Assembly (NCBI GenBank): GCA_036268615.1
Contig: DATATV010000155.1
Location: 71,951-135,950, forward strand
Length of the DNA stretch: 64,000 nucleotides
Direction: 5' to 3'
Source: DATATV01 sp036268615
Lineage (GTDB): Bacteria; Actinomycetota; Actinomycetes; Mycobacteriales; Pseudonocardiaceae
The notes beneath the pieces are model-generated. The model had not been told where the DNA came from and did no database searches. It saw only the letters and a program-made list of their open reading frames with translations. Position 1 is the stretch's first letter, and each line of letters opens with the position of its first letter. Shown here in pieces: positions 17,509 to 26,009 of this stretch. Position numbers and translations under genes: made by a program.

Positions 17509-18681
17509 TTGCCAGAACGCGATCGTGACACCCTCGCGGTGCCGGCCCAACCCCAGGACTTCCCGGACAGCCCGCTGATGCGTGCCTTCCGGCAGCCGTT
17601 GATGCTGGGGGTGTTCCTGCCGCTACAGACCGGCGGTTGGTCCCAGTCGACGTTGCCCAGAGGCACCGACTGGACGTTCGCCTACAACCTGGAGTTGACC
17701 CGGCGGGCCGAGGAACTCGGTTTCGACATTGCCTTCGGGCTGTCCCAGTGGTTGCCCAAGGGCGGTTTCGGCGGCGAGACGGGCTACCGGGAGAACTTCC
17801 TGGACCCGTTCGTCTCGGCGATCGCGCTCGCCTCGGCGACGAAGTCGATCCTGCTGCTGGGCACGGTGCACGTTCTCTACGGACCGTGGCACCCACTGCA
17901 CCTGGCCAAGTTCCTGGCCACCGCCGACCACATCTCCGGCGGCCGGTTCGGCGCCAACATCGTCACCGGCTACGCGGGCAACGAACCGGCCATGTTCGGC
18001 ATGGTCCGGCCCGAGCACGACAAGCGCTACGCGATGGCCGAGGAGTTCGTGGCGATCTGCGAGGACCTCTGGGCCGGCGCGGACAACCTGACCTTCCACG
18101 GCGAACGCTGGTCGCTGGAGGAGGCGTACGTCTCGCCGCGGCCGACGTTCGGCCGGCCGATCCTGGTGTCGGCGAGCGGGTCACCGGCCGGCTTCGCCTA
18201 CTCGGGCAAGCACTCGGACATCGTGTTCATCTCCAGCCCGGCCGGCGAGGACTTCAGCAAGGCGATCAAGGCGATGCCGGCGCACGTGGCGAGCGTGAAG
18301 GAGGCGGCTCGGGCGCAGGGGCGGGAGGTGCGGGTGGTGATCAACCCGACCATCGTCGCCCGGCCTACCCGGGCCGAGGCTTTGGCCTATTACCAGGCAA
18401 TCATGGATCATGCCGATCTTGAGTCGATCGCGAACTTCACCGGGCGGCATGCTGGTGGGGACAGTCAGTCGTGGTTGGAGCACAGTGCTCGGGGGCGGGC
18501 TGTTGGTGGGCATCTGCATGTGATCGGGTCGCCGGCCGAGGTGGCGGATCAGTTGGGGCAGTTGCACGAGGCCGGGATTGACGGGGTTCAGATCACGTTC
18601 TACGACTATCTGCCCGAGTTGGAGTTTTTCGGGCAGGAGGTTGTTCCGTTGTTGGAGAAGGCTGGGTTGCGTAAAGCCTGA
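17509..18681 (+). CDS. FMNH2-dependent monooxygenase of the SfnG/RutA type
   Basis: 390 residues from TTG 17509, chosen because CCAGGAG sits five bases upstream; the frame is open to a GTG at 17458. Luciferase-like barrel with LMLGVFLPLQTGGW, ATADHISGGRFGANIVTGY and an RRAEELGFD helix. It is similar to dimethylsulfone monooxygenase (SfnG) and pyrimidine oxygenase (RutA), which oxidise small S or N compounds with FMNH2 and O2. Divergent from the NtaA-like gene and able to use the same reductase. Codon use in the last 300 bases is noticeably richer in T/G third positions than the rest. A dispersed repeat starts 70 bases after the stop. Confidence 0.9.
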   Translation: MPERDRDTLAVPAQPQDFPDSPLMRAFRQPLMLGVFLPLQTGGWSQSTLPRGTDWTFAYNLELTRRAEELGFDIAFGLSQWLPKGGFGGETGYRENFLDPFVSAIALASATKSILLLGTVHVLYGPWHPLHLAKFLATADHISGGRFGANIVTGYAGNEPAMFGMVRPEHDKRYAMAEEFVAICEDLWAGADNLTFHGERWSLEEAYVSPRPTFGRPILVSASGSPAGFAYSGKHSDIVFISSPAGEDFSKAIKAMPAHVASVKEAARAQGREVRVVINPTIVARPTRAEALAYYQAIMDHADLESIANFTGRHAGGDSQSWLEHSARGRAVGGHLHVIGSPAEVADQLGQLHEAGIDGVQITFYDYLPELEFFGQEVVPLLEKAGLRKA

Positions 18682-18750
18682 GTGGCGCACGGCCGCGTGG
18701 GTTTCTGTCGGGTGGGTGGTCCTTCTTCCCGAGGCGCGATTGTCCTTTGG

Positions 18751-18792
18751 TGCGCTTGGTATCGGGATGAAGGGGTGGAGCCGTCGAAGGCC
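18751..18792 (+). repeat. Dispersed intergenic repeat, copy A (short form)
   Basis: A 42-base block containing TTGGTATCGGGATGAAGG and GTCGAAGGCC. Near-identical blocks occur at 52747-52790 and 56992-57033, always on plus and always just beyond the 3' end of a minus-strand gene. Copy A lacks the upstream half found in the other two. Confidence 0.75.
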
Positions 18793-18815
18793 GACTCTGC
18801 TTGTGTTCCCTCTCG

Positions 18816-19553
18816 TCAGTGTCGGGTGCTGTACGAGTGGGCTCCGGTGCCGGCCAGTTCTCCCGCGTCGACGATCAGGTAGTCGTCGCGGATCGGGGTT
18901 TCGGCGAAGTAGGACTCCAGGATTTCCCTTGTTCCCGCGGCGTAGCGGGCTTGCGCGGACAGGGACGGACCGGAGATGTGCGGGGTCATCCCGTGGTGTG
19001 GCATGGTGCGCCACGGGTGATCTTCCGGTGCGGGCTGCGGGTACCAGACATCCCCGGCGTAGCCGGCCAGTTGGCCGCTTCCAGTGCGCGAACGATTGCG
19101 TCCCGGTCGGCGATCGGGCCGCGGGCGGTGTTGATCAGGTACGCGCCTCGGCGCATCTTGGCCAGTAGTTCGTCGTTGAACAGGCCGCGCGTCTCCGGGT
19201 GCAGCGGTGCGTTGATCGTCACCATGTCGCAGTGCGGCACCATCTGGTGGGTGGTCGGGTGCCAGATGATCCCGAGTTCCTGCTCAATGTCCTCGGGCGG
19301 CCGGTGTGCCGGTCGGTGTAGTGCGGCCGCACGTCGAAAGGCGCGAGTCGGCGCAGCACAGCCAGGCCGATCCGGCCGGCCGCGACGGTACCGACATCCA
19401 TACCTTCCAAGTCGTACGAACGCGCGACGCGGTCGGCGATGTCCCTGCCGCCCCTGCGCACCCACTCGTTGGCCGGCAGGTAGGTGCGCACCAGCGAGAG
19501 GATTCATCAGCACGACATGCTCGGCGACGCTGATGCTGTTGCTGTAGGTCACC
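18816..19553 (-). pseudogene. 5'-truncated, frameshifted NAD-dependent formate dehydrogenase
   Basis: On minus the protein can be pieced together: VTYSNSISVAEHVV (about 19550), then TYLPANEWV through RSYDLEGMDVGTVAAGRIGL, then EQELGIIWHPTTHQMV through NAPLHPETRGLFNDELL and NTARGPI, then AGYAGDVWYPQPAPEDHP, HHGMTPHISGPSLSAQAR and the end GTGAHSYS. Frame changes fall near 19500, 19300 and 19075. These match NAD-dependent formate dehydrogenase from about residue 140 of 400 onward, with the N-terminal third absent. Formate oxidation from this locus is lost. Confidence 0.85.
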
Positions 19554-19562
19554 TCGGCGACG

Positions 19563-19603
19563 CCGCTACGGCACTAGTCTCAGTGTTACTAGTGCTGTAG
19601 CGG
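19563..19603. repeat. 16-bp inverted repeat
   Basis: Arms CCGCTACGGCACTAGT and ACTAGTGCTGTAGCGG (one mismatch), 9-base spacer. It lies exactly at the broken 5' end of the formate dehydrogenase remnant and 20 bases before the MucR-like fragment. Could be an operator, a hairpin or the end of a lost mobile element. Confidence 0.6.
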
Positions 19604-19623
19604 CCGTCGGGTTCGGCAGGTGC

Positions 19624-19985
19624 GTGCGGGTGACCGTTGCCGGTGTCAGTGCTCGGCCCCAGCGCCGGGCCGACCAGGGAACGCCGCGGGCGCGGGCGGT
19701 CCGTGCCGTGGTCGGCGTGCTGCCCGACGGCACGGCCTGTTACGCGCCGATCGGCACGGTGGTCCGGGACGACCAGCGCGTCATGTGTCATCTGTGCGGC
19801 CGGTGGTTCCGGTCGGTGGTGGCGCACCTGCGGGTGCACGGCTGGGACCACCTCGCCTACCGGCGGGCGTTCGGCCTGGAGCGTGGCGAGTCACTGGAGG
19901 GCACCGACACCCGCCGTCGGCGCGCCGCGTCGATGCACGTACGGCGGGCTCGTGACCCGTTGGTGCGGGCCGGCTGTGAGGTGGG
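19624..19985 (+). pseudogene. MucR/Ros-type zinc-finger protein, truncated
   Basis: From GTG 19624. The Ros-like finger is clear: CHLCGRWFRSVVAHLRVH (C-x2-C-x9-H-x3-H), then WDHLAYRRAFGLERGESLEG as in MucR proteins. After about residue 120 the reading enters DNA that codes, on the other strand, for an aldolase remnant, so the native C-terminus is lost. The frame stays open to 20352 by chance. MucR/Ros proteins bind AT-rich promoter DNA; whether this stump is made is unknown. Confidence 0.6.
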
Positions 19986-19989
19986 CCAG

Positions 19990-20371
19990 CAGTGGATGCC
20001 GTCCTCGACCCCGGTGATCGACTCGATCTCGCCCTCGACGTGCGCACCGTGTCGGCGGGCCGCCGCGACCACCTCGATGGTCTGCCGGGTGTTCTCCTCC
20101 ACCGGCAGGTGGGAGGCGTCGAACAGCACGGAGTTCCAGCCCCGGTCGAGACATTCGGTGATCACCGCGCGCTCGGGGCAGTGGTCCAGGTGCAGCGTCA
20201 CCGGCACTCGATGCCCGCGGTCATCGAGGTCCACATCGCGAAGAGTACCTCGCTGCCGATGGCCTTCACCGTCTTCACCGAGGTCTGCACGATCAGCGGC
20301 GACGCGCTCTGCACCGCCGCGGCGAGCACGGCCTCCCGGGTCAGGTCGTTGAACAGGCTCAGCGGCGGTCC
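19990..20371 (-). pseudogene. Class II (fructose/tagatose-bisphosphate type) aldolase with internal deletion and frameshift
   Basis: Minus-strand fragments PLSLFNDLTREA, then AVLAAAVQSASPLIVQTSVK and VLFAMWTSM in one frame, continuing in another as VTLHLDHCPERAVITEC, SVLFDASHLPVEENTR and AHVEGEIESITGVEDG. The DHC zinc ligand region and the FDASHLP segment identify a class II aldolase. The piece between LTREA and AVLAAA is missing relative to family members, and a frame change occurs near 20215. The C-terminal half is absent, replaced by the convergent MucR-like stump. Confidence 0.72.
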
Positions 20372-20554
20372 GGACTCGGTGTGCGTCTCGGCCCCGGTGC
20401 CGGCGGTGAAGGTCACCGAAACGGTCCGGGACGGCAGGTGCGCCAACACTTTCGCGCTCACCGTGACCGTTCGGTGCGCGGTCACCACCCGAACCGACCC
20501 GGCCGGGGTCGACTGCGCGGCGGCGGTGGACACGGCGACCCGGCGCGGATCACC

Positions 20555-20591
20555 GCGTGGCGATGTCCCGTCGGCGGGGACATCGCCACGC
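20555..20591 (-). terminator. Hairpin terminator of the sialidase gene
   Basis: Perfect 15-bp stem (GCGTGGCGATGTCCC and its complement), 7-base loop, five bases downstream of the sialidase stop. No T-run, as is common in high-GC actinomycetes. Confidence 0.75.
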
Positions 20592-20596
20592 GCCCC

Positions 20597-21787
20597 TCAG
20601 CGCTGGTCGGCCGGGATTCGTTGGAAGGTGACGGTGTCGTAGGACGTGACGGTGCCGGTCTCGTACAGCAGACCGACCGTCGAACCGTTCACCTGCACCA
20701 GATCCGAGTAACCGGCGAGCGCCTGGGAAATCGTGTCCACCGGCTGCCAGGTGTGGCCGTCGTCCGCACTCGCCCGGAGCTGCATCACCGCGCGGGTGGT
20801 CGGCGAGGACGGCCCGGCGTAGAGGAGTTCGCGCGGGTCGGTGGTCTGCAGGGTGCTGCCCTCCACCACCGGACCGGCGATGGTGGTCTGCGGTTGCAGG
20901 GGCGCTACCAGGCTGGCACCACCGTCGGTGCTGTAGCCGTCGACCCTGGTTCCTGGCGCGGTTCCGGCGTCCCGGCTGTTGAAGTAGACGGTTCCGTCGG
21001 GCAACTGGGCGACGGTGTTCTCGTTGGCCTCGATGTAGCCGTCGGCGCGGTCGTCGGTGTAGCCGATGTGCCAACTGTGGCCGCCGTCGTCACTGTAGAT
21101 GTCGTTGTTGCCGTAGTACTTGCCTTCGGCGCCGGTGTCCGTCGAGCCGGCCGGCGGCGCGCTCGAATGGTCCGCGGCGACGATGATCCGGCCGTTGTGC
21201 GGGCCGCCGTGCAGCACGATCGCGTGGCCGGGACCTGTTGCGTACCAACGCCAGTTAGCCTGTTTCGTCTGGTCGGTCACGTCGACGGCGGCCGACCAGG
21301 TGCGACCGTTGTCGTCGCTGTGCTGGACGAACACCCGGCGGCTGTCCTGCGCGGGCACGGCGCCGGTGAGGATTTCCTGCTCCGTCGCGTATCCGGCGTT
21401 GTGCGTCGTGAGCAGCAGGATGCGGCCGGTGGGCAGGACAACCGGGACGGGGTTGCCCGCGGTGCCGGTGGTGCCGTTGGTGGCCGCCACGATCAGCGGG
21501 CCCCAGGTGCAGCCGCCGTCGAACGAGCGGCGCAGCACCGTGTCGATTTTGCCGGTGTCACTGGAGGAGTCGCGCCGGCCCTCGGCGAACGCGAGCACGG
21601 TGCCCGCGCCGCTACGCACCACGGCGGGGATGCGGTAGGCGAAGTAGCCGTCGGTGCCCGCGGTGAACGGGACCGAACTGGCGCAGCCGGATAACGAACC
21701 GGCCGCCGCGGGTGCTCCGGCACACAGGCCGGCAGTGAGGAGACCGGCGAGGGCTGCGCCGAGAAGACGCCATGACCGCGTCGACAT
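20597..21787 (-). CDS. Secreted exo-alpha-sialidase (GH33-type neuraminidase)
   Basis: 396 residues from ATG 21787 (AAAGGTGG upstream); the nine-codon extension has no ribosome site. Signal peptide about 1-30. Six-bladed propeller signatures are present: AYRIPAVV (arginine of the RIP motif), and Asp-boxes SFDGGCTW, HSDDNGRTW, YSDDGGHSW and SADDGHTW. The family releases terminal sialic acid from glycans outside the cell. The promoter carries a 15-bp element shared with the divergent transporter/regulator promoter. With the lyase and transporter this gives a scavenging pathway: release, uptake, cleavage. Confidence 0.93.
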   Translation of the reverse strand: MSTRSWRLLGAALAGLLTAGLCAGAPAAAGSLSGCASSVPFTAGTDGYFAYRIPAVVRSGAGTVLAFAEGRRDSSSDTGKIDTVLRRSFDGGCTWGPLIVAATNGTTGTAGNPVPVVLPTGRILLLTTHNAGYATEQEILTGAVPAQDSRRVFVQHSDDNGRTWSAAVDVTDQTKQANWRWYATGPGHAIVLHGGPHNGRIIVAADHSSAPPAGSTDTGAEGKYYGNNDIYSDDGGHSWHIGYTDDRADGYIEANENTVAQLPDGTVYFNSRDAGTAPGTRVDGYSTDGGASLVAPLQPQTTIAGPVVEGSTLQTTDPRELLYAGPSSPTTRAVMQLRASADDGHTWQPVDTISQALAGYSDLVQVNGSTVGLLYETGTVTSYDTVTFQRIPADQR

Positions 21788-21818
21788 GGACCGCCACCTT
21801 TCGTTCGACAGCATGACA

Positions 21819-21833
21819 TAGGACGTTGGACGT
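21819..21833. promoter_or_regulatory. NanR-like operator 1 (sialidase promoter)
   Basis: TAGGACGTTGGACGT, 31 bases upstream of the sialidase ATG. Its exact reverse complement occurs at 22600-22614 in the regulator/transporter intergenic region. Confidence 0.7.
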
Positions 21834-21872
21834 TCGATGTCTCGACAAGGTAGGGCGCTCGGTCGGGAACCG

Positions 21873-22553
21873 TCAAGGGCGCCTGCGCGCGGCGATCCGC
21901 TCCCGGATCTCGTCGAAGTGGTGGCTGACGGCCTCGGGGACGGCGTCGGTGTCGCCGGCCCGGATGGTGTCCACGATGAGCTGGTGCTTGGCCACCAGCG
22001 CCTTGGGCTTCGACACCGGCGTGCCCAGCAGGAACTCGGTCTGCCGGTACACGTCCCAGAACACCCGGATCAGCTCCAGCGCCAGGTCGTTGCCGGCGGC
22101 CTCGCCGATCAGCTCGTGGAACTGGCGGTCGGCGTCGGGGCCGGTGGCCGGGTCGTGCATCCGGGCGACGCACCCGTCCAGTTCGGCCAGCAGCTTCTCG
22201 TCGGCGTGCCCGGCGACCTGCCGGGTGAGTTCGGTCTCCAGGATCTGTCGGACGCCGAGCAGATCGCGCAGCCCGCGCAGGTCGTCCCGGGACTGCGCCC
22301 TGGTGCGAAACAGCAGCGACGGGCTCAGCGCGGTCATGCTGGCCGAGCCGACGAATGTGCCGTAGCCGTGCCTGATCTCGACGATGCCAAGGGCCTGGAG
22401 GGTGCGCAGCGCCTCGCGCACCGAATTGCGGGCCGCGTCGAACTCCTCCATCAGTTTCGGCTCCGGCGGCAGTGGGTCACCCGCGCGCAGCCCCCGCTGG
22501 TCGATCAGGCCGATGATCGACTGGACCAGTTCCTCACTTCGCAAGACCCGCAA
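21873..22553 (-). CDS. FCD-type GntR regulator of the sialic-acid genes (NanR-like)
   Basis: 226 residues if TTG 22553 is the start; the frame is open further up but runs through the operator and divergent promoter and has no better initiator. N-terminal GntR winged helix (EELVQSIIGLIDQRGLRAGD, FDAARNSVREALRTL, GTFV) and C-terminal FCD effector domain with metal-type residues in FHELIGEAAGN and SHHFDEI. By position between the sialidase and the transporter, and by two copies of one operator, it is the likely local repressor responding to sialic acid or a derivative. Confidence 0.85.
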   Translation of the reverse strand: MRVLRSEELVQSIIGLIDQRGLRAGDPLPPEPKLMEEFDAARNSVREALRTLQALGIVEIRHGYGTFVGSASMTALSPSLLFRTRAQSRDDLRGLRDLLGVRQILETELTRQVAGHADEKLLAELDGCVARMHDPATGPDADRQFHELIGEAAGNDLALELIRVFWDVYRQTEFLLGTPVSKPKALVAKHQLIVDTIRAGDTDAVPEAVSHHFDEIRERIAARRRP

Positions 22554-22599
22554 ACTTGCCCCCGTCCGATTCCGGCGGTACCGTCGCGGCCAGCATACG

Positions 22600-22614
22600 A
22601 CGTCCAACGTCCTA
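22600..22614. promoter_or_regulatory. NanR-like operator 2 (regulator/transporter intergenic region)
   Basis: ACGTCCAACGTCCTA, the exact reverse complement of the 15 bases at 21819-21833. It lies 36 bases before the transporter start and 46 bases before the regulator start, suitable for control of both. Confidence 0.7.
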
Positions 22615-22650
22615 CGACGACACGGGCATCTCAACGGAGAGGTGAGTGAG

Positions 22651-24081
22651 ATGAGCTCAGCGGTTTCGGCACCCGTGCCCTGGTACCGGCAGCTCGACTC
22701 CGGCCAGCGCAAGGCGTTCGCCGCGGCCTGGATCGGCTACCTGCTCGATGGGTTCGACTTCGTCCTGATCACCCTGGTGCTCACCGACGTGGCGAAGGAG
22801 TTCCACCTGTCGCTCACCGTGGCCGCCGGCCTGGTGTCCGCCGCGTTCGTGTCCCGCTGGCTGGGCGGCCTGGTGCTCGGCGCGATCGGCGACCGGTTCG
22901 GCCGGCGGCCGGCGATGATCCTGAGCATCCTGTTCTACGCACTGGGCAGCGCCCTGTGCGGCCTGTCCTGGGGCTACTGGTCGCTGTTCATCTTCCGGGC
23001 GATCGTCGGCCTTGGCATGGCCGGCGAGTACGGGTCGAGTACGACCTACGTGATGGAGAGCTGGCCGCCCGCGCTGCGCGGCCGGGCCAGCGGCTTCCTG
23101 CTGTCGGCCTACCCGATCGGCTCGATCCTGGCCGCCCGGGTCTACGCGCTGGTCGTGCCGAGCCTCGGCTGGCGCTGGCTGTTCTTCATCGGCATCATCC
23201 CGGTGGTCGTCGCGCTGTGGCTGCGCCGGTCGCTACCCGAGGCCAAGGACTGGACCCGCGAGGTCGGCGCGGCGACCACGACCAGGGCGACCAGTGCGAC
23301 CGCGCTGCTGAACCGGCGCTGGGCCGCGGCCAACGTGGTGATCACCATCGCCGTGGCCGCGTCGCTGGTGTTGATCTTCTCCGGGCACGCCGGTTCGCTC
23401 TATCCGCTCTACATCGCCGTCTCGGTGCTCGGCTTCGTCGCCTTCGCCAGCCAGATCAGCGGCCGGCGCTGGCCGATGGCGGTGGGCCTGATGGCCACCG
23501 TGTTCTGCGCGTTCCTCTATTCCTGGCCGATCCAGTCGCTGCTGCCGACCTACCTCAAGACCGTGCTGCACTACGACTCGGGCCAGGTGGCCAACGCGCT
23601 GACCTGGGCGGGCCTCGGCTACGCGGTTGGCTCATGCGTCGCAGGTCTGCTCGGTGACCGGTTCGGCATCCGGCGCACCTACGTCGGCGGGCTGCTGGTC
23701 TCGCTGGTGTTCGTCTTCCCGACCTTCGCGCTGAGCGGCGCCGGCGGCAGCATCGTGCTGGTCTGGGTGCTGCTGTTCATCCTGCAGGGCACCGGTTCGG
23801 GCATCTCCGGGCTGCTGCCCAAGTACATCGGTGACCACTTCCCGATCCAGCTGCGCGCCGCGGGTCTCGGCTTCACCTACAACGTCGGCGCGCTGGGCGG
23901 TGCGGTCGCCCCGGTGGTCGGCGCGTCGATCGCCGCGCACATCGGGCTCGGCCCGGCACTGGCCTGGCTCGCGGCCGGGCTGACCCTGCTCACCGCACTG
24001 CTGGTCGGCTTCAACGTGCCGGTCCGGCTGTTGGGCCGCAACCGCGCACCGGCCGAGCCGGAACTGGCCGGGATCAAGTGA
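22651..24081 (+). CDS. MFS sugar-acid transporter, probable sialic acid permease (NanT-like)
   Basis: 476 residues from ATG 22651 with GGAGAGG upstream. Twelve hydrophobic helices; the cytoplasmic loop motif GDRFGRRPAM after TM2 and GLGMAGEYGSS in TM4 fit the sialate/aromatic-acid:H+ symporter type, as does FDFVLITL in TM1. Middle loop includes a Thr/Ala-rich cytoplasmic segment, as in NanT. It is followed at once by the NanA-like lyase. Proton-coupled import of N-acetylneuraminate is the family and context inference. Confidence 0.85.
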   Translation: MSSAVSAPVPWYRQLDSGQRKAFAAAWIGYLLDGFDFVLITLVLTDVAKEFHLSLTVAAGLVSAAFVSRWLGGLVLGAIGDRFGRRPAMILSILFYALGSALCGLSWGYWSLFIFRAIVGLGMAGEYGSSTTYVMESWPPALRGRASGFLLSAYPIGSILAARVYALVVPSLGWRWLFFIGIIPVVVALWLRRSLPEAKDWTREVGAATTTRATSATALLNRRWAAANVVITIAVAASLVLIFSGHAGSLYPLYIAVSVLGFVAFASQISGRRWPMAVGLMATVFCAFLYSWPIQSLLPTYLKTVLHYDSGQVANALTWAGLGYAVGSCVAGLLGDRFGIRRTYVGGLLVSLVFVFPTFALSGAGGSIVLVWVLLFILQGTGSGISGLLPKYIGDHFPIQLRAAGLGFTYNVGALGGAVAPVVGASIAAHIGLGPALAWLAAGLTLLTALLVGFNVPVRLLGRNRAPAEPELAGIK

Positions 24082-24113
24082 CTGGAACCACCCACGGAAA
24101 GGCAACAACGTCC

Positions 24114-25043
24114 ATGTCCCGCAACGGTTTCACCGGTGTCATCCCGCCCGTCTGCACGCCGAGCACGCCGGCCGGCGACCTCGATCGCGGGTCGCTGACC
24201 CGGCTGTGCGAGTTCCTGCTGGACGCGGGCGTGGACGGGCTGTTCGTCGGCGGTTCGACCGGCGAGGTGGCGTTGCTGGACGACGAGCAGCGGCTGGCCG
24301 CGCTGACGGTCGCGGTCGACGTGGCGGCCGGCGCGGTGCCGGTGCTGTTCGGTGCGATCGACACGTCGACCGCGCGCAGCATCGTCCGGGCGCGGGCGGC
24401 GCAGCAGCGCGGTGCGGCCGCGATCGTTGCCACCGCGCCGTTCTACGTCGCGCCGCATCCCGACGAGATCAGCACGCACTTCCGGCTCATCCACGACCGG
24501 GTCGACCTGCCGCTGATCGCCTACGACATCCCCTCCGCCGTGCACGTCGCGCTGCCACCGTCCACTGTGGTCGAACTTGCCCGGGACGGGATCATCGCCG
24601 GCCTCAAGGACTCCAGTGGCGACCTGGCCGGGTTCCGGACCGTGCTGGCCGGCACGCGCGGGCTGCCGTTCACCTGCCTGAGCGGTTCGGAGGTGCTCGC
24701 CGACCTGGCCATCGCCTGCGGCGGCCACGGTCTGGTGCCCGGCCTCGGCAACGTCGACCCGCACGGCTACGTCCGGCTGTTCCGTGCCGCCGCGGCCGGT
24801 GACCTGGCCACGGCCCAGGCCGAGCAGGAGCGGTTGACCAGGCTGTTCGGCATCATCGAGGTGGGCGACCGCGGTCGCATCGGGCACACCGCGGCCGCGC
24901 TCGGTTCGTTCAAGGCCGCGCTCGCGCTGCGCGGCGTGATCGACCACGACCCGACCTTCCCGCCGCTGGGGGCGCTCACCGACGACGAGCGCCAGGCGGT
25001 CGGCAAGATCCTGGCGGCCGTCGATCTCGGGACCGTCGGCTAG
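24114..25043 (+). CDS. N-acetylneuraminate lyase-like DHDPS/NAL-family aldolase
   Basis: 309 residues from ATG 24114, with GGAAAGG upstream; GTG 24078 overlaps the transporter stop and is a less likely start. TIM-barrel motifs GGSTGE (46-51), catalytic Tyr137 in IAYDIPS and Schiff-base Lys165 in GLKDSSGD. It splits a 2-oxo-3-deoxy acid into pyruvate and an aldose; in this operon the substrate is most likely N-acetylneuraminate, giving N-acetylmannosamine. No kinase or epimerase (NanK/NanE) is nearby, so later steps must be encoded elsewhere. Its stop overlaps the stop of the convergent phosphatase. Confidence 0.88.
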   Translation: MSRNGFTGVIPPVCTPSTPAGDLDRGSLTRLCEFLLDAGVDGLFVGGSTGEVALLDDEQRLAALTVAVDVAAGAVPVLFGAIDTSTARSIVRARAAQQRGAAAIVATAPFYVAPHPDEISTHFRLIHDRVDLPLIAYDIPSAVHVALPPSTVVELARDGIIAGLKDSSGDLAGFRTVLAGTRGLPFTCLSGSEVLADLAIACGGHGLVPGLGNVDPHGYVRLFRAAAAGDLATAQAEQERLTRLFGIIEVGDRGRIGHTAAALGSFKAALALRGVIDHDPTFPPLGALTDDERQAVGKILAAVDLGTVG

Positions 25044-25735
25044 GAACCCGTTGTGAGGTGGCTGGTGTCGTTGTAGCCACGGACCACCCACCGGCCGTCC
25101 ACGACGACCAGCGTGGAGAGCGAACCGTTGTCGGCCCCGATGAAGGCGAACGGGCGGCTGCCGGTGGCCTCGGCGAGGATCTGACCGATGACACCGCCGT
25201 GGGTGAACACGGCCACCCGCTGGTCGGGGTGGGCGGCGGCGATGTCGGTGATGCCTCGGCGGACCCGGGCGGCCAGATCAGCCGTCGACTCGCCGCCGGG
25301 GATGGCGTCCCAGCGTTCCTCGGCGCGCATCCGGACCGCCAGCGGGTGGTTCTCGGCGACGTGCTGGCGGAACAGGCCGCCCTCCCACTCGCCGAGGAAC
25401 ACCTCGCGGAGGTCGCCGTTCACCACCGGGGTCAGCCCGGTGCGGGCGGCGAGCGGGGCGGCGGTCTCGGCCGTGCGCCGCAGGGTGGTCACGTAGATGG
25501 CGTCGAGGTGCGTGCCGGCCAGCCGGTCGGCGACCCGTTCGGCCTGGGTCCGGCCGTCCGGCGCCAGTTCCGGATCACCGTGGCCGTCCACCAGGGGGAA
25601 CGGCGCATCCGCTCGGGCCGGCGCCGATTCGCCGTGCCTGAGCAGCAGCAGTTGGGTCGCACCGGGTGGCGGTTGGAACCGCGCCTGCCGGTACTCGGTC
25701 TCGACAACGTTGCCTGCGATGTCCGCGCTCGTCAC
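25040..25735 (-). CDS. Histidine phosphatase superfamily (phosphoglycerate mutase-like) protein
   Basis: 231 residues from ATG 25735. Catalytic RHGE motif (LLLLRHGESAP, about residues 31-41) and second-site His in VFTHGGVIG, with TLRRTAETA in between. Family members remove phosphate from small metabolites or proteins through a phosphohistidine. No neighbour indicates the substrate. Convergent with the lyase, overlapping by four bases. Confidence 0.85.
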   Translation of the reverse strand: MTSADIAGNVVETEYRQARFQPPPGATQLLLLRHGESAPARADAPFPLVDGHGDPELAPDGRTQAERVADRLAGTHLDAIYVTTLRRTAETAAPLAARTGLTPVVNGDLREVFLGEWEGGLFRQHVAENHPLAVRMRAEERWDAIPGGESTADLAARVRRGITDIAAAHPDQRVAVFTHGGVIGQILAEATGSRPFAFIGADNGSLSTLVVVDGRWVVRGYNDTSHLTTGS

Positions 25736-25858
25736 AGGTGGTCAGGCTAGTGCGCCGTCGACCAGTGGCCGAGCGGCGCCGCGAACCGGGTGCGCGGATA
25801 GCCGGAACTGCCGCAGATAGTGGGAAATTCGGCCCTGGTGGCCCGGGCCGAACGGCCC

Positions 25859-25877
25859 GGGTGACGTGCCGTCACCC
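25859..25877. promoter_or_regulatory. Palindrome in the phosphatase/peroxidase divergent region
   Basis: GGGTGAC-GTGCC-GTCACCC, perfect 7-bp arms, in the 274-base gap between divergent genes. Candidate operator or short hairpin. Confidence 0.4.
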
Positions 25878-26009
25878 TGTGTAGGGTCGATAGATATCTC
25901 CTCGGCCAGCATGGGGCACGGCCGATGCGTCAGCACCTTCGCGGCCAGCTCCGCGAGGTGACCAAATACCTGATTGATCACTCCGTTCATGGGGAAAGGG
26001 AGTGTTTTT

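Noticed and set aside
19986..20352. Continuation of the MucR-like frame as a 242-residue protein
   Set aside because: The extension is antisense to a recognisable aldolase remnant and has shadow-type composition.
22554..22712. Longer N-terminus for the NanR-like regulator
   Set aside because: It would run through the shared operator and the transporter promoter and start inside the transporter gene.
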